Both the position numbers and the translations under genes were made by a program. Shown here in pieces: positions 1 to 9,734 of a DNA stretch of 57,742 nucleotides. Where the stretch lies: positions 1-57,742 of the forward strand of contig JAGALB010000057.1 in assembly GCA_017625405.1 (NCBI GenBank), in the 5' to 3' direction. The DNA comes from Ruminiclostridium sp. Lineage in GTDB: Bacteria; Bacillota; Clostridia; Oscillospirales; Ruminococcaceae. The notes under the pieces are model-generated. The model ran no database searches, was not told the DNA's origin, and saw nothing but the letters and a program-made list of their open reading frames with translations. The stretch's first letter is position 1; the number at the start of each line of letters is the position of its first letter.

Positions 1-10
1 GCGGTACTCA

Positions 11-178
11 TATAGAAGCTTTATAAGTATTTATCGTGGGACACCTTTCTGTAGAAAGGTTATCCCCCGAACCCCCTTCCAAAGGCTTAAATTAAAATTA
101 AAAGTTTTCGGAAAGGAGTCTGAGGAAAAGCCCTTTTACAACAGGGTTTTCCTCAGCAATGCCTGTAAAGCTTCTATA
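11..178. repeat. MITE-like intergenic repeat, copy 1
   Basis: A non-coding block bounded by a perfect 13-bp inverted repeat: TATAGAAGCTTTA at 11-23 and TAAAGCTTCTATA at 166-178. Inside are two hairpins, ACCTTTCTGTAGAAAGGT at 43-60 and a longer one with arms at 122-133 and 144-154. The same order of parts (ends, AACCTTTC hairpin, a C-rich run, a TTTTCGGAAAGGAG stretch, second hairpin) recurs at 21555-21761. No transposase is encoded. The terminal inverted repeats, small size and recurrence suggest a miniature inverted-repeat element or a palindromic repeat family. Its left flank lies outside the window. Confidence 0.65.
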
Positions 179-210
179 CGGATATCCACCTTAATGGAAT
201 CCGCCTGTTT

Positions 211-3200
211 TTATTTGTAAAGCTCCCTCAGCAGCATATAATACCAGGCTGCCGAGCCTGTATACATGGACCAGCCGCCTCTGCCGTATGCGTCGGGGTT
301 TGTATACACGTCTGCCGACATATAATACGGCTCATTCTTATAGCTTTCAGGGCGGTTTGCGGGAGAAAGGAACTCCGCAAGCTTTTTCGCTGTCTTCCTG
401 TCACCGCTTCTGAGATATGCCAGAGCCAGCCATATTGCGCCGTGGGTGTATTGTCCGCCGTTTTCACGGATACCCACGGGATAGCTTTTTACATAGCCGG
501 GGTCATCGGGGGAATCCTCCGAGAAAGGCGGCGAAAACAGCTTTATAATTCCGCTCTGCTCAGAAACCAGCTGTCTGTAAGCGTTACTGAGGGCGGATTT
601 TTTCTTTTCCTCGTCGGGAATATCCGCCAGCACCGAAAACGCCTGAGGCAGAAGGTCTATCTTGCAGCATTCGCTGTCCTTTCCGCCCATTTTTGTTCCG
701 TCATCATAGAATGCACGCAGGAAATAACCGTTTTCCCAGCCGTTTTCCGTAATTGCACAGGTAAGCTGTGCGGCACGCTTTTCAAGCTCCTCGGCATATT
801 TGTCTTCGTGCATTTCCCGTGCAAGAGGTGCGAACTCCTTTACTGTGAGGACGTAGAACATTGAGAGCCAGACGCTTTCTCCTCTGCCGCCAGCACCAAC
901 ACGGTTATAGCCATCATTCCAATCGCCGCCACCAATTTTAACAAGCCCTTTACCGCCCGTTTTGAAGCCTTTTTCAAGTGCCTTTTTGCAATGCATATAT
1001 ACATTTTCTGAAGCATCTCCGATTTTTACCTCCATATATTTTTCCTGTGCGCCGTCGAGAGCCTCTCCCTCGGCATAGCGCACACCGAGATTTAAAATAT
1101 CCCTGTCACCTGTGACCTTTACGTAATGCGCTGTCACATAGGGCAGCCACAGCAGGTCATCGGAGCAGGTTGTTCTCACGCCGTATCTGAGATTTCCTGC
1201 CCTGTGCCACCAGTGAAGTACATCGCCTTCGGCAAACTGGGAGTTGCAGCAGTTTAAAATCTGTCTTTTCGCTTCCTTCGGCAGAAAATAAGCCGCCGCC
1301 ATACTGTCCTGAAGCTGGTCACGGAAGCCGAAGGCACCGCCGTTCTGATAAAATCCGCTTTTCGCCCACAAACGGCAGCCCACTGTCTGCCAGGGCAGCC
1401 ACGTGTTATAAAGCTTGTTCAGTTCGGGAGAGCTGCTGTTTAACGGCAGGGTCTGCTCCCTTTCCCATTCCGTAGTGATATTCCTGAAGGCTTCAAGCTG
1501 TTTTGCCACATTCTTTCTGCCGTAGGCAAGAATGAATTTCACCTTTACCGTTTCACCGGGCTTTACCTTTATCCTTGCCGTAAGCGCCGCACAGCCGTTC
1601 ATACAGGGAGCTGCGCCGCTGTCGGTGACGCCTGCGAAAAACCATTCACGGTTGGTTGTGCGTGATGTTTCCCTGTCGCAGTAAACCGCCATTTCTCCAC
1701 GGAAGGCATTGTTTCCGCCTTTTATATAAAGTGCGTTTTCATCTTCCGAATAAGAAAGTCCTGCGCCGTAGTTATTTGCGCTTCTGTCAACGCCCATAAC
1801 AGGCTCGGTATAATAGGAAAGACTGCATTTCTTGTCGCTTCTGCTCCTGTTGGTTACCGAAACGGTGATTTCCTTACCCATACCCTTCTGATATACGCCT
1901 ACGGCAGTGTGATATTCCATATCCTTAACCTTGCCGTAATAATCGGCTTTACAGGGCGCAAAAACCGCTCTCGCACCTTTTATGATGTCGTAATATCTGC
2001 CCGTACCCTTTACAAGCAGCATTTCGCCGCTGTTGTCGTGCATGATGTCATTATACCAGGGGGTAAGCTTGTTTTCTCTGCTGTTAAGGGCATAGGTGAA
2101 GCCCAGAGAATTCTGCGAAAGCACACAGCCGAAGCTTCTTGAAGCGATGACGTTGCAGAGGGGATGTCCTTTCTTGTCGATTACAAAGCAGTTTTCCCCG
2201 AAGCCCTCCCTGCCGCCTGTTTTAAGGATTTCACAGGGAACGATTTCCATGAGCTTTGAGGGAGCTTTCTTTATTTCGGATTTTCCGAAAATAAAGACCG
2301 CCGATTTTAAAAGTATGCCCTTTTCTTCTTCTGAAAGGCTGTCCTTTATGATAACCGAAGCGTTGATGTTATTTTCTTCGGTAAGCTGTGAAATATACCG
2401 CTGCCGTGCGGTATCGGCACAGAGAATCGCAATTTCCGTTTCAATTCCGCACTCTCTCAGCCCCGTAAGGGTGAGGACCGTTCCCTCAAGATTCATCATA
2501 TCGCCGTCATAGTCATAAACAAACAGCGGCAGATACGGCGTAAGCCCGAAACGCACAAGGCTCTGTCTTGTGAGAGAGGTTTTCGCTTCCAGTATTTCTT
2601 CACAGGTGACGTTGCGGTAGATAAGCGGGGGAAGAATCTTTCTTGCCAGCTGTCCCTGAAGCGTTGTTTTCGGCAGAGGTGAAACAGGCTGCTTTTCTTC
2701 CCTGCCTGAACGTATGTCATGGCATATGCCCATCACTTCTTCACGGCTTCTGCCGTAGCAGATGAACATTTCCGTGCTGAATTTATTGCCGTTGCCGATT
2801 TTTACGGGCAGGTCAATAAAGATACAGGGCGACGGCACGCTGCAGCGGTTGTTCTGACCGCCGCCTGCCTTTTCTGTAAAGGCAAGAGGCTCGTCGTAAT
2901 CGTCAATCTCCTCACGGCTGAAGCTGAAATTGAAGGCTGCCGCTTCCCTGAAGCCGAGGCACAGCCAGAACTGCTCGTCGCTGTCACGGTTCTTGCGGTG
3001 GGCAAGGACTACGTTGCTGCTTTCGTCGTACTCGGTTTTTAAAAATAAATCCGCAAAGGCAGGATGTGCGGCGTATGCCGTATCGTCCATAAGGCAGGGG
3101 TTCAGATATGCCGTAAGGCTTATGCTGCGGTCAGTGCCCGAAATATTTTCAACGGCAAATTCACGGATTTCCGCCGCATTTTCCCCGAAAAGCGACAGCT

Positions 3201-6200
3201 TCATACCGCATCTGAGCGTAGGGGAATTCACATAGTATTCGGCGCTGTTTTCTCCGAAGCTTACGCTTCTTTCAAGGCTTCCGCCCTTGTCTGCGGCGGT
3301 AAGGAAAAAAGGTATTTCCCTCTGACCGTCGGCAATTCCGAAAAACATACCCTTGGGGCGTGTAAGGAAATCGGGGGATTTCACCATAGTGCTGCGACCT
3401 TCGGTTCTGCCGTAGTAAAGCCCCGTATCCGTAACAAAAAGCGCCAGCTTATGATTTGCGATTACATTCATTTCAGGGCGCAGCACGGAAAACACAGTGC
3501 TTTCCTCTTTTTGCTCCGCAGGCTGTGTTCTGTCACGGAGCTTCTTTATATCAACAATTCTTTCGCCTGTCATAATCTTTTCCTCCAGCAGTTCGCCTGC
3601 CCTTGCCATGGTTTCGTCTGATAAGAACAGCTTTTTCAGCACTCCGTCGCAGAGTGCGTTTGTTATTCCGCCCATGCTCATTCCCAGATGATGGGACATA
3701 TGGCTTTTTACAACACCCTCTCCTGTTCCTGTACGCCGAGGGGTTACGTCAATAGCCTCAAAGCAGCCGTATCTTGCATGGGTAAACTGCGGCTGGCTCA
3801 GCCGTGCAAAATTCGTCATGCAGGCGCCGAAGCTGTGGGAGAGGGCTAAAAATGTGGAATACGGGCTTATTACATATTCCCTGTTCATGCCGCCGCAAAG
3901 GGCAAGAGTCTGCACGCCGTGAGCCTTGTACAGATAATTAAGCTCATGGTCAAAGGAATAGTATGCGCTTTCCGATATTCCGAAGGGCAGATGCTTTTTC
4001 CGCCCTCTTTCTTTCTGGCAATGAATTGCATACTCAAGAGCTTCGTAGGAAAGACTGCCCTTTTTTGAGTCCAGAAGCAGCTCAGGCATAAAAAATTCAA
4101 ACATTGTTCCCGTCCACGCAACAGGCCCTGCATATTTTCCGTTTCTGCTCATTGTGCGGGAAAGGCTCTGCCAGTGCTTTTTGGGCGCTTGTCCTGTGGC
4201 AATGGCGAAAAAGCTCAGCATGCGTGCTTCCGACATGAGCATATCGTAGCAGTTGGGCGCAGCTTCTCCCGTATCGGCATTTATGCCTGTGGAAAAAAGG
4301 TTGCGGGGGATGTTGTAGAATATTTTCAGGTCAGCTTCCGCTATGATTTTTCCCATAGCTTCCGCAAGAGCCGTATTATTCCTGTTTTTCAGCAGCCATT
4401 GTCTTACCGCAACCATACAGCAGAGGAAATTACCGCTGTCCACCGAGGAAACAAAGCTGCCCAGCACCGACAGATTTTCCGTGCTGTACCAGTTGTAGAG
4501 ATTGCCCCTGTATTTTTCCAGTTTTTTAACCGTTTCAACGGTGCGGGCGATACAGGTTTCCGCCGTTTCTGCGTCGGTGATTCCAAGCTCGGCCGCACAG
4601 ACGCAGGAAAGCAGATACATACCGATATTTGTGGGCGAGGTGCGCCTTGCCACACGGTAAACGGGGGTATACTGAACGTTATCGGGGGGAAGAAAGTTTT
4701 CCTCCTCCGTTACGTAGTCCCTGAAAAAGTTCATATATTTTTCCGCTTCCGATAAAAGCTCCCCTCGGTCACTGTCGCTGATTCTGATACTGCCTGAGGG
4801 AATGACACGGTCAAGGCAGACCGCCGCAACAGGTGCGCATATCATAAAAAGCGCAGTAATTGCAGTCAGCACATTGTTATAGTATACACTGACGGAAAAC
4901 AGCCCGAGGGACACGATTTCAGGAATTATAAAGCTGCCGTAGCCTATGGCGCTCACCTTGTCAAAGACAGAAGCCGTAGTCCATTGAAGCAGGTTTCTGC
5001 CTGTGATGATACGGTACATGGTGCGGATAAAGGCGTCAACGGATTCACAGGCATTTCTGGAAAGGAAGATTATTTCCCCGAAAATACGTGAAACGAGGGT
5101 TCTGCTCCGTGAAAGGAAGGGAGAGTAGAATTCTCTTGTGTTGGAAAAGCCCAGCCCCCTGACTGCTGTGGGTATAAGCTCCGCAAGATAGGGCAGCACA
5201 AGGGAAATCAGCGCTACCGCCGCAGGAAAGGCATAACCGTACACCGCCGCCATGAACAATGTGCTGAGAACATAAAAGGGAGCAAGCGCACGGCGGATAT
5301 TTTCCGAAAGCTTGAATTTTGTCAGCAGGGAAAACCGCTTGTCCGCAAGGAACCGCCAGTTCTGGAAATCACCCCGCATCCAGCGGTGGTTACGGCGGAA
5401 ATATCCCTTTGTGGTGGGAGGAAAGCTGTCGGCAAACTCTGTTTTTCCGCAGTACAGAACGCCCAGAAGGCCGCCCTCAAGAACATCGTGGGAGAGAATC
5501 TTTTCGTCGGGGAACTCACCGCATACACGGTTATAGAAATCCTCTGTGCGGATAAGCCCCTTTCCCGTGAAGATGCCCTCGCCGAAGCAGGCGGAGTAAA
5601 GCTCGGTGTCGGCGTTGTCGTAGGCGCTTGCTCCGCAGCAGCCGCCGTTGCCGTTCCACAGCCGTGAAAGACCTGTCCGTGAAGAAGAATCGAGAGTGGT
5701 GGTTATGCGTGGCACGATGATGCCGTAATCCTTGTTCACAGGGTGAACAGCCGCCCCCACAAGCTCGTTTATGCTGTCCATAAACGGCACGGTGTCATAA
5801 TCGAGAGCGCAGATAAAGGGCGCTTCACGGATAACCGACAAATCCCCCGAAACAAGACGGAAGGAAATGCTTTCACCGTTTATATACCGCACAAGGTCGT
5901 CAATTGCGCCTCGTTTGCGTTCCTTTCCCTGATACATTCTCTGGGTTTCGCTGTAATCACGGTGTCTTACTAGTATGATTATTCCGCTGTTTTCGGGTAT
6001 AGCGGAAAGTATTTCTTCATCCTTTTCGCTCTCCCTTGTTTCTGAGGGCGGCAGGTCGCACAGCAGGCAGAACACAAGATTTCTGCCCCTGTTGCGGATT
6101 TTCGCCTGCTTCAGACGGGCTATTCCCTCTTCGATGCTTGCAGGAGAGTCCGCAAGCACGCTGAGAACGCAGACTGTGCGGTGTTTTTCCGCTTCCTCAG

Positions 6201-6972
6201 CGGTAAAGGCGGCAACATGGGCAGTCCCCGCATTTCTCATAAGGATGCGGTCGATGACGGTTTTTGAAATTGCCAGCGCAGGCGCATAGACGTTAAGTCC
6301 CACAAGCCAGTCGGAAAACCATACGGTCACAAGGGTTATAAATGCCGCTGAAACAGTCAGTGCGGCAATATACCAGGCGGTGTTCACCTTTGGAAAAACA
6401 CGCAGATAGTCCTGGTTTATGATTTCGCAGACGCTGACGCCGCTGCTTTTAGCGAGCTTTGCATATTCTGCGGACAGCCTCTCTTCGGGGATTTCCGTTT
6501 CTGCGGAAATCCTTTCCGTAAGTCCTCGGATATATGCACGGGTTTCATCGGTGCTCAGCCTGTAAGCTTCATCCTCCATATATAAAAGGTGCAGAGGATT
6601 GAGAGCGTCGTTAATTTTTCCGCAGTCAATATCTCCTGCGGTGTAGAAGGCGTTTTCATTTTCTTCGCTGTCGCCTGCTTTAAGTATCAGCCCGTAGCGT
6701 ATCTGCCAGGGCATGGAGGAAAAGTCGCTGTTTCTCAGCTTTTCCCCGCAGGCGGTCAGCTTCCCGGCAAGCAGGTCGGTATTGATTCCGGTTTCTTTGT
6801 ATGCTATATCCGAGATAAACGGCATATCTCCCGCAAAAGCTGTGTTGCAGGACGGAATATCCCTGATAAGTGCGCCGCACTCCGCTTCAAGGCGGTATTT
6901 TCCGTTCTGTCTGAATTTTTTCTGCAGCTTACGCAGATTTTTACGCAGGGGTTTCAGGCTTCGGTATATCAT
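211..6972 (-). CDS. Cyclic beta-glucan synthase-like GT84-GH94 membrane protein
   Basis: A 2253-residue protein. After about 190 soluble residues come two hydrophobic helices near 197-225, then a family 2-like glycosyltransferase domain with the acidic motif ALDYDTVP near 390 and the acceptor-site motif HRWMRGDFQNW near 529. More membrane helices lie near 560-600 and 680-725. A glucoamylase-like section follows with RRTSPTNIGMYLLS near 774. The C-terminal third is a GH94 (phosphorylase-like) domain with FGFRDQLQDSMAA near 1879 and GGGDWNDGYN near 2015, the latter holding the expected acid-catalyst Asp. This order is that of NdvB/Cgs proteins, which make cyclic beta-1,2-glucan; the GH94 part trims or sets chain length. 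It is shorter than the roughly 2800-residue rhizobial enzymes and mostly lacks their long N-terminal membrane section, so a linear beta-1,2-glucan or another product is possible. It stands alone, transcribed away from the atp operon. Confidence 0.82.
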   Translation of the reverse strand: MIYRSLKPLRKNLRKLQKKFRQNGKYRLEAECGALIRDIPSCNTAFAGDMPFISDIAYKETGINTDLLAGKLTACGEKLRNSDFSSMPWQIRYGLILKAGDSEENENAFYTAGDIDCGKINDALNPLHLLYMEDEAYRLSTDETRAYIRGLTERISAETEIPEERLSAEYAKLAKSSGVSVCEIINQDYLRVFPKVNTAWYIAALTVSAAFITLVTVWFSDWLVGLNVYAPALAISKTVIDRILMRNAGTAHVAAFTAEEAEKHRTVCVLSVLADSPASIEEGIARLKQAKIRNRGRNLVFCLLCDLPPSETRESEKDEEILSAIPENSGIIILVRHRDYSETQRMYQGKERKRGAIDDLVRYINGESISFRLVSGDLSVIREAPFICALDYDTVPFMDSINELVGAAVHPVNKDYGIIVPRITTTLDSSSRTGLSRLWNGNGGCCGASAYDNADTELYSACFGEGIFTGKGLIRTEDFYNRVCGEFPDEKILSHDVLEGGLLGVLYCGKTEFADSFPPTTKGYFRRNHRWMRGDFQNWRFLADKRFSLLTKFKLSENIRRALAPFYVLSTLFMAAVYGYAFPAAVALISLVLPYLAELIPTAVRGLGFSNTREFYSPFLSRSRTLVSRIFGEIIFLSRNACESVDAFIRTMYRIITGRNLLQWTTASVFDKVSAIGYGSFIIPEIVSLGLFSVSVYYNNVLTAITALFMICAPVAAVCLDRVIPSGSIRISDSDRGELLSEAEKYMNFFRDYVTEEENFLPPDNVQYTPVYRVARRTSPTNIGMYLLSCVCAAELGITDAETAETCIARTVETVKKLEKYRGNLYNWYSTENLSVLGSFVSSVDSGNFLCCMVAVRQWLLKNRNNTALAEAMGKIIAEADLKIFYNIPRNLFSTGINADTGEAAPNCYDMLMSEARMLSFFAIATGQAPKKHWQSLSRTMSRNGKYAGPVAWTGTMFEFFMPELLLDSKKGSLSYEALEYAIHCQKERGRKKHLPFGISESAYYSFDHELNYLYKAHGVQTLALCGGMNREYVISPYSTFLALSHSFGACMTNFARLSQPQFTHARYGCFEAIDVTPRRTGTGEGVVKSHMSHHLGMSMGGITNALCDGVLKKLFLSDETMARAGELLEEKIMTGERIVDIKKLRDRTQPAEQKEESTVFSVLRPEMNVIANHKLALFVTDTGLYYGRTEGRSTMVKSPDFLTRPKGMFFGIADGQREIPFFLTAADKGGSLERSVSFGENSAEYYVNSPTLRCGMKLSLFGENAAEIREFAVENISGTDRSISLTAYLNPCLMDDTAYAAHPAFADLFLKTEYDESSNVVLAHRKNRDSDEQFWLCLGFREAAAFNFSFSREEIDDYDEPLAFTEKAGGGQNNRCSVPSPCIFIDLPVKIGNGNKFSTEMFICYGRSREEVMGICHDIRSGREEKQPVSPLPKTTLQGQLARKILPPLIYRNVTCEEILEAKTSLTRQSLVRFGLTPYLPLFVYDYDGDMMNLEGTVLTLTGLRECGIETEIAILCADTARQRYISQLTEENNINASVIIKDSLSEEEKGILLKSAVFIFGKSEIKKAPSKLMEIVPCEILKTGGREGFGENCFVIDKKGHPLCNVIASRSFGCVLSQNSLGFTYALNSRENKLTPWYNDIMHDNSGEMLLVKGTGRYYDIIKGARAVFAPCKADYYGKVKDMEYHTAVGVYQKGMGKEITVSVTNRSRSDKKCSLSYYTEPVMGVDRSANNYGAGLSYSEDENALYIKGGNNAFRGEMAVYCDRETSRTTNREWFFAGVTDSGAAPCMNGCAALTARIKVKPGETVKVKFILAYGRKNVAKQLEAFRNITTEWEREQTLPLNSSSPELNKLYNTWLPWQTVGCRLWAKSGFYQNGGAFGFRDQLQDSMAAAYFLPKEAKRQILNCCNSQFAEGDVLHWWHRAGNLRYGVRTTCSDDLLWLPYVTAHYVKVTGDRDILNLGVRYAEGEALDGAQEKYMEVKIGDASENVYMHCKKALEKGFKTGGKGLVKIGGGDWNDGYNRVGAGGRGESVWLSMFYVLTVKEFAPLAREMHEDKYAEELEKRAAQLTCAITENGWENGYFLRAFYDDGTKMGGKDSECCKIDLLPQAFSVLADIPDEEKKKSALSNAYRQLVSEQSGIIKLFSPPFSEDSPDDPGYVKSYPVGIRENGGQYTHGAIWLALAYLRSGDRKTAKKLAEFLSPANRPESYKNEPYYMSADVYTNPDAYGRGGWSMYTGSAAWYYMLLRELYK

Positions 6973-7085
6973 AGTTCTGTCCTTTCTGACGGTTTATGTA
7001 TAGCTTCAGCCTTAGTATTGCCCGTTTTATGTAAATTATTTCACGGAATGTTCATCATTTATCCAAAAATTAGTCTTTTAGCCCC

Positions 7086-7114
7086 TTGATTTTTTGAACA
7101 AAGTGTAGTATAAT
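7086..7114 (+). promoter_or_regulatory. Sigma-A-type promoter of the atp operon
   Basis: TTGATT at 7086-7091 and TATAAT at 7109-7114 are separated by 17 bp. They lie about 75 bp before the first gene of the ATP synthase operon, in the divergent gap with the GT84-GH94 gene. No terminator is visible before 15857, so this probably drives the whole operon. Confidence 0.75.
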
Positions 7115-7189
7115 AGAACTATCTTTAATTGGTGGAATATGCCAATATTTTAAGATAGATTAACTAATCAGACAAAAGGATGACACATT

Positions 7190-7870
7190 ATGGCGATAAA
7201 AGGCAAATATCCGGAGAGTACACCTCTTTATGCGGCGTTCCTCTCTGCAGGTGCAATTGCGGCGATTGCGGTTTTCGCAGTTGTGATGAATATGAATGCG
7301 GATAAGCTTGTTACCGATACTTTTGACGGCGTCGCTACAACCACAACAACCGCTGCGGTTCAGGAGGCTCCTGAGGGCTATGTTCCCGACAAGGAGCTCA
7401 GTGAAGAAATGAAGGATGCGGCTATTGAGCTTCTCGCTTCAAATTACGAAGTGCTCAAGCTTTATTTTATAACAGGCATGGACCATAAGGACGAGCCTTA
7501 CGGAAATGCTCCCGAAGATGGTTACTACACCGCAGACAACAGCAAGTACAATTCTCTTGCACAGCTTGAACAGCTGGTTGACAGCACCTTTGTAAAGGAG
7601 CAGGCACAGGCTATCAAGGAAAACTCTCTCGGCTACGGCCCTATCTATAAGGAAAGAGACGGCGGCGAGCTGGGAATCATCCAGAATTTTACTCCCATGC
7701 CCTATGAAATTTCATGGGATAACCCTAAATTTGAAATCGACCCTGTAAGCGATGATGAGTGCATTATCGACGTGACACTCCATAACCGTGCGGATGATGC
7801 GGAGGTAAAGCTCAAGGGCGAAATCGTAAAAACAGAAGATGGCTGGCGCCTTAAAACAATACTTTACTGA
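7190..7870 (+). CDS. Membrane-anchored protein of unknown function, first gene of atp operon
   Basis: 226 residues, not recognised as a known family. A short basic N-terminus (MAIKGKYPES) is followed by one hydrophobic helix at about 14-35. A Thr-rich linker (VATTTTTAAVQ) near 45-55 comes next, then about 165 polar residues predicted to be outside the cell. The start is supported by AAAGGATGA just upstream. It is the first gene after the atp promoter and lies 20 bp before the AtpZ-like gene, so it is probably co-transcribed with the ATP synthase. A role in the complex is not shown; it may be a passenger gene. Confidence 0.7.
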   Translation: MAIKGKYPESTPLYAAFLSAGAIAAIAVFAVVMNMNADKLVTDTFDGVATTTTTAAVQEAPEGYVPDKELSEEMKDAAIELLASNYEVLKLYFITGMDHKDEPYGNAPEDGYYTADNSKYNSLAQLEQLVDSTFVKEQAQAIKENSLGYGPIYKERDGGELGIIQNFTPMPYEISWDNPKFEIDPVSDDECIIDVTLHNRADDAEVKLKGEIVKTEDGWRLKTILY

Positions 7871-7890
7871 TAAGTGCTACGGAGAAATAT

Positions 7891-8208
7891 ATGGCAAAAA
7901 ACAAGAAGGATAACCCTGTTGCGGTTTACGCTGTGGTAAGCCAGATAGGATTTCTGGTGCTGACGCCGCTGCTTGTATTTGTAATCGGCGGAACGTCGCT
8001 TTCAGAGTATATGGGGTGGCCTGACTGGGTAAATATAGTTTTTGTCGCTATCGGCATCTTTACTATGCTCAGCAGCTGCTTTGTGTACCTCAAAAAGCTC
8101 ATAAAGATGTTCGACAGCAGCGAATCGGGTGCGGGCACCACGGAAGTGAGCCACGACCGAAAGGACCACGATTACTACGACGACAGCATCAAGAAAAAAA
8201 GATTATGA
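7891..8208 (+). CDS. AtpZ/AtpI-like small membrane protein
   Basis: 105 residues with two hydrophobic helices at about 12-32 and 45-67 and a charged C-terminal tail rich in His and Asp. The size, two-helix form and position just before the ATP synthase genes match the AtpZ family. In other Firmicutes AtpZ acts with AtpI in ion (Mg2+/Ca2+) transport or assembly of the c ring. A CGGAGAAA site precedes the ATG. Its stop overlaps the next start by 4 bp (ATGA), indicating translational coupling. Confidence 0.75.
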   Translation: MAKNKKDNPVAVYAVVSQIGFLVLTPLLVFVIGGTSLSEYMGWPDWVNIVFVAIGIFTMLSSCFVYLKKLIKMFDSSESGAGTTEVSHDRKDHDYYDDSIKKKRL

Positions 8209-8606
8209 AAAAGCGAAAGAATCAGGCGGCAGAGGAACTGAAGGAAATGCTTCCGTCGCTGCTGATATATAATGTGCTTGTCCTGCTGACTGTAACGGCA
8301 GCCGGCTTTGTATGGGGCTTTGATTTCCGCCTTTATACAGGACTTGCTGCGGGCAATGTGCTGATGGCGGCAAATATGCTGATTATCGGTATAACCGCAA
8401 ACGCAATAGTCAGGACAAGACAGCAGAAAAGAGGACAGTTCCTTGCGAATTTTTCCTACGGCGCACGCTATATAGGTATATTCGTGATACTTGCCCTGCT
8501 GCTCACATTTAAGCTTATATCGCCCTTTACGGCGGTTATTCCCCTTTTTTATCCACGGATTTACTACACAATTGCGGCCTTCCGTGGAAAATATGACGAA
8601 GAATAA
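8205..8606 (+). CDS. atpI: ATP synthase subunit I-like protein (AtpI)
   Basis: 133 residues with four hydrophobic helices: about 17-36, 41-63, 83-103 and a shorter one near 105-118. The loop after helix 2 and the C-terminus are basic or charged. The four-helix form and location immediately upstream of the a subunit fit AtpI, an accessory protein of F-type ATP synthases implicated in c-ring assembly. The family is poorly conserved, so the name rests mainly on topology and context. It overlaps the AtpZ-like gene by 4 bp and ends 23 bp before the preferred atpB start. Confidence 0.72.
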   Translation: MKKRKNQAAEELKEMLPSLLIYNVLVLLTVTAAGFVWGFDFRLYTGLAAGNVLMAANMLIIGITANAIVRTRQQKRGQFLANFSYGARYIGIFVILALLLTFKLISPFTAVIPLFYPRIYYTIAAFRGKYDEE

Positions 8607-8629
8607 ACAGAAAAGGAATGGTAGATTAT

Positions 8630-9370
8630 ATGCCAAACGGATATATGAAACTTCTTGCTGAAGAAACAGCCCGTACCTTTACCGTTGACGGACCTTTAAA
8701 ATCAATAACCTTTGATTTTCTCGGAAGAGAATGGGTAATTTCCGAATCGGTGGTTGTCCAGTGGGTGGTAATGGTTGTTCTTGCAATCTTCTTCTTTGTA
8801 CTGGGCAGAAACTTAAAGGTAAAGCCCACATCCAGAAGACAGATGATAGCCGAATACATTGTCGGCACCTTTACAGGTCAGGTTGATGATGCGATGGGTC
8901 CCAACTATAAGGCGTACCGTCCTTATATCGGCTCTCTCTTCTGCTTCATTTTCCTTTCATGTATCATGGGTATCTTCGGTCTCCGCAACCCCACATCCGA
9001 TGTTTCGGTTACAGGCGCATGGGCAATAATCACCTTTGTACTGGTATTCTGGACAAAGCTTAAGACGGGCGGTGTAAAGGGCTTCCTCAAGTCGTATGTT
9101 GAGCCTGCACCCTTCATGCTTCCCTTCAATATCATCGGCGATTTCGCAAACCCCATCGCACAGGCGCTCCGTCTGTTCGGCAACAACGTTTCGGGTATGG
9201 TAATCGGCGGACTGGTTTATTTCGCTCTGGGCGGAATTGCAGGCGGACTTGCATCAATCGGTATTCCCGCAGTGCTTTCCCTCTATTTCGACTTATTCTC
9301 GGCGTTTATCCAGTCATACATTTTCGTAACACTTACAATGGCTTACGTATCCATGGCGGATGCAAGCTGA
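8630..9370 (+). CDS. atpB: F-type ATP synthase subunit a
   Basis: 246 residues from the preferred ATG at 8630 (an in-frame ATG at 8618 abuts the AAAGGA site with no spacer and is unlikely to be used). It is a polytopic membrane protein that forms the ion half-channels of Fo. The essential arginine helix is visible as ALRLFGNNVSGMVIGG near residue 180. The PFMLPFNIIGDFANPIAQ segment before it and the C-terminal helix ending in VTLTMAYVSMADAS are typical of AtpB. The paired c subunit has a Na+-type site, so the a subunit probably handles Na+ as well. Confidence 0.93.
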   Translation: MPNGYMKLLAEETARTFTVDGPLKSITFDFLGREWVISESVVVQWVVMVVLAIFFFVLGRNLKVKPTSRRQMIAEYIVGTFTGQVDDAMGPNYKAYRPYIGSLFCFIFLSCIMGIFGLRNPTSDVSVTGAWAIITFVLVFWTKLKTGGVKGFLKSYVEPAPFMLPFNIIGDFANPIAQALRLFGNNVSGMVIGGLVYFALGGIAGGLASIGIPAVLSLYFDLFSAFIQSYIFVTLTMAYVSMADAS

Positions 9371-9425
9371 CAAATCATGGTAATTAAGGCGTTTACGCTT
9401 TAAATATAGTAAATTATTTTTTTAA

Positions 9426-9695
<270 letters not shown>

Positions 9696-9734
9696 TAAGG
9701 AACACGTATAAAGCAGAAAGGAATGGTCACATAA

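Noticed and set aside
442-864. Plus-strand frame of 140 codons within the GT84-GH94 gene
   Set aside because: Antisense to a conserved GH94 domain with clear motifs; no start signal.
8551-8570. DnaA box-like TTATCCACG in the atpI gene
   Set aside because: A single, imperfect site within a coding region, without a cluster or A/T-rich unwinding element.
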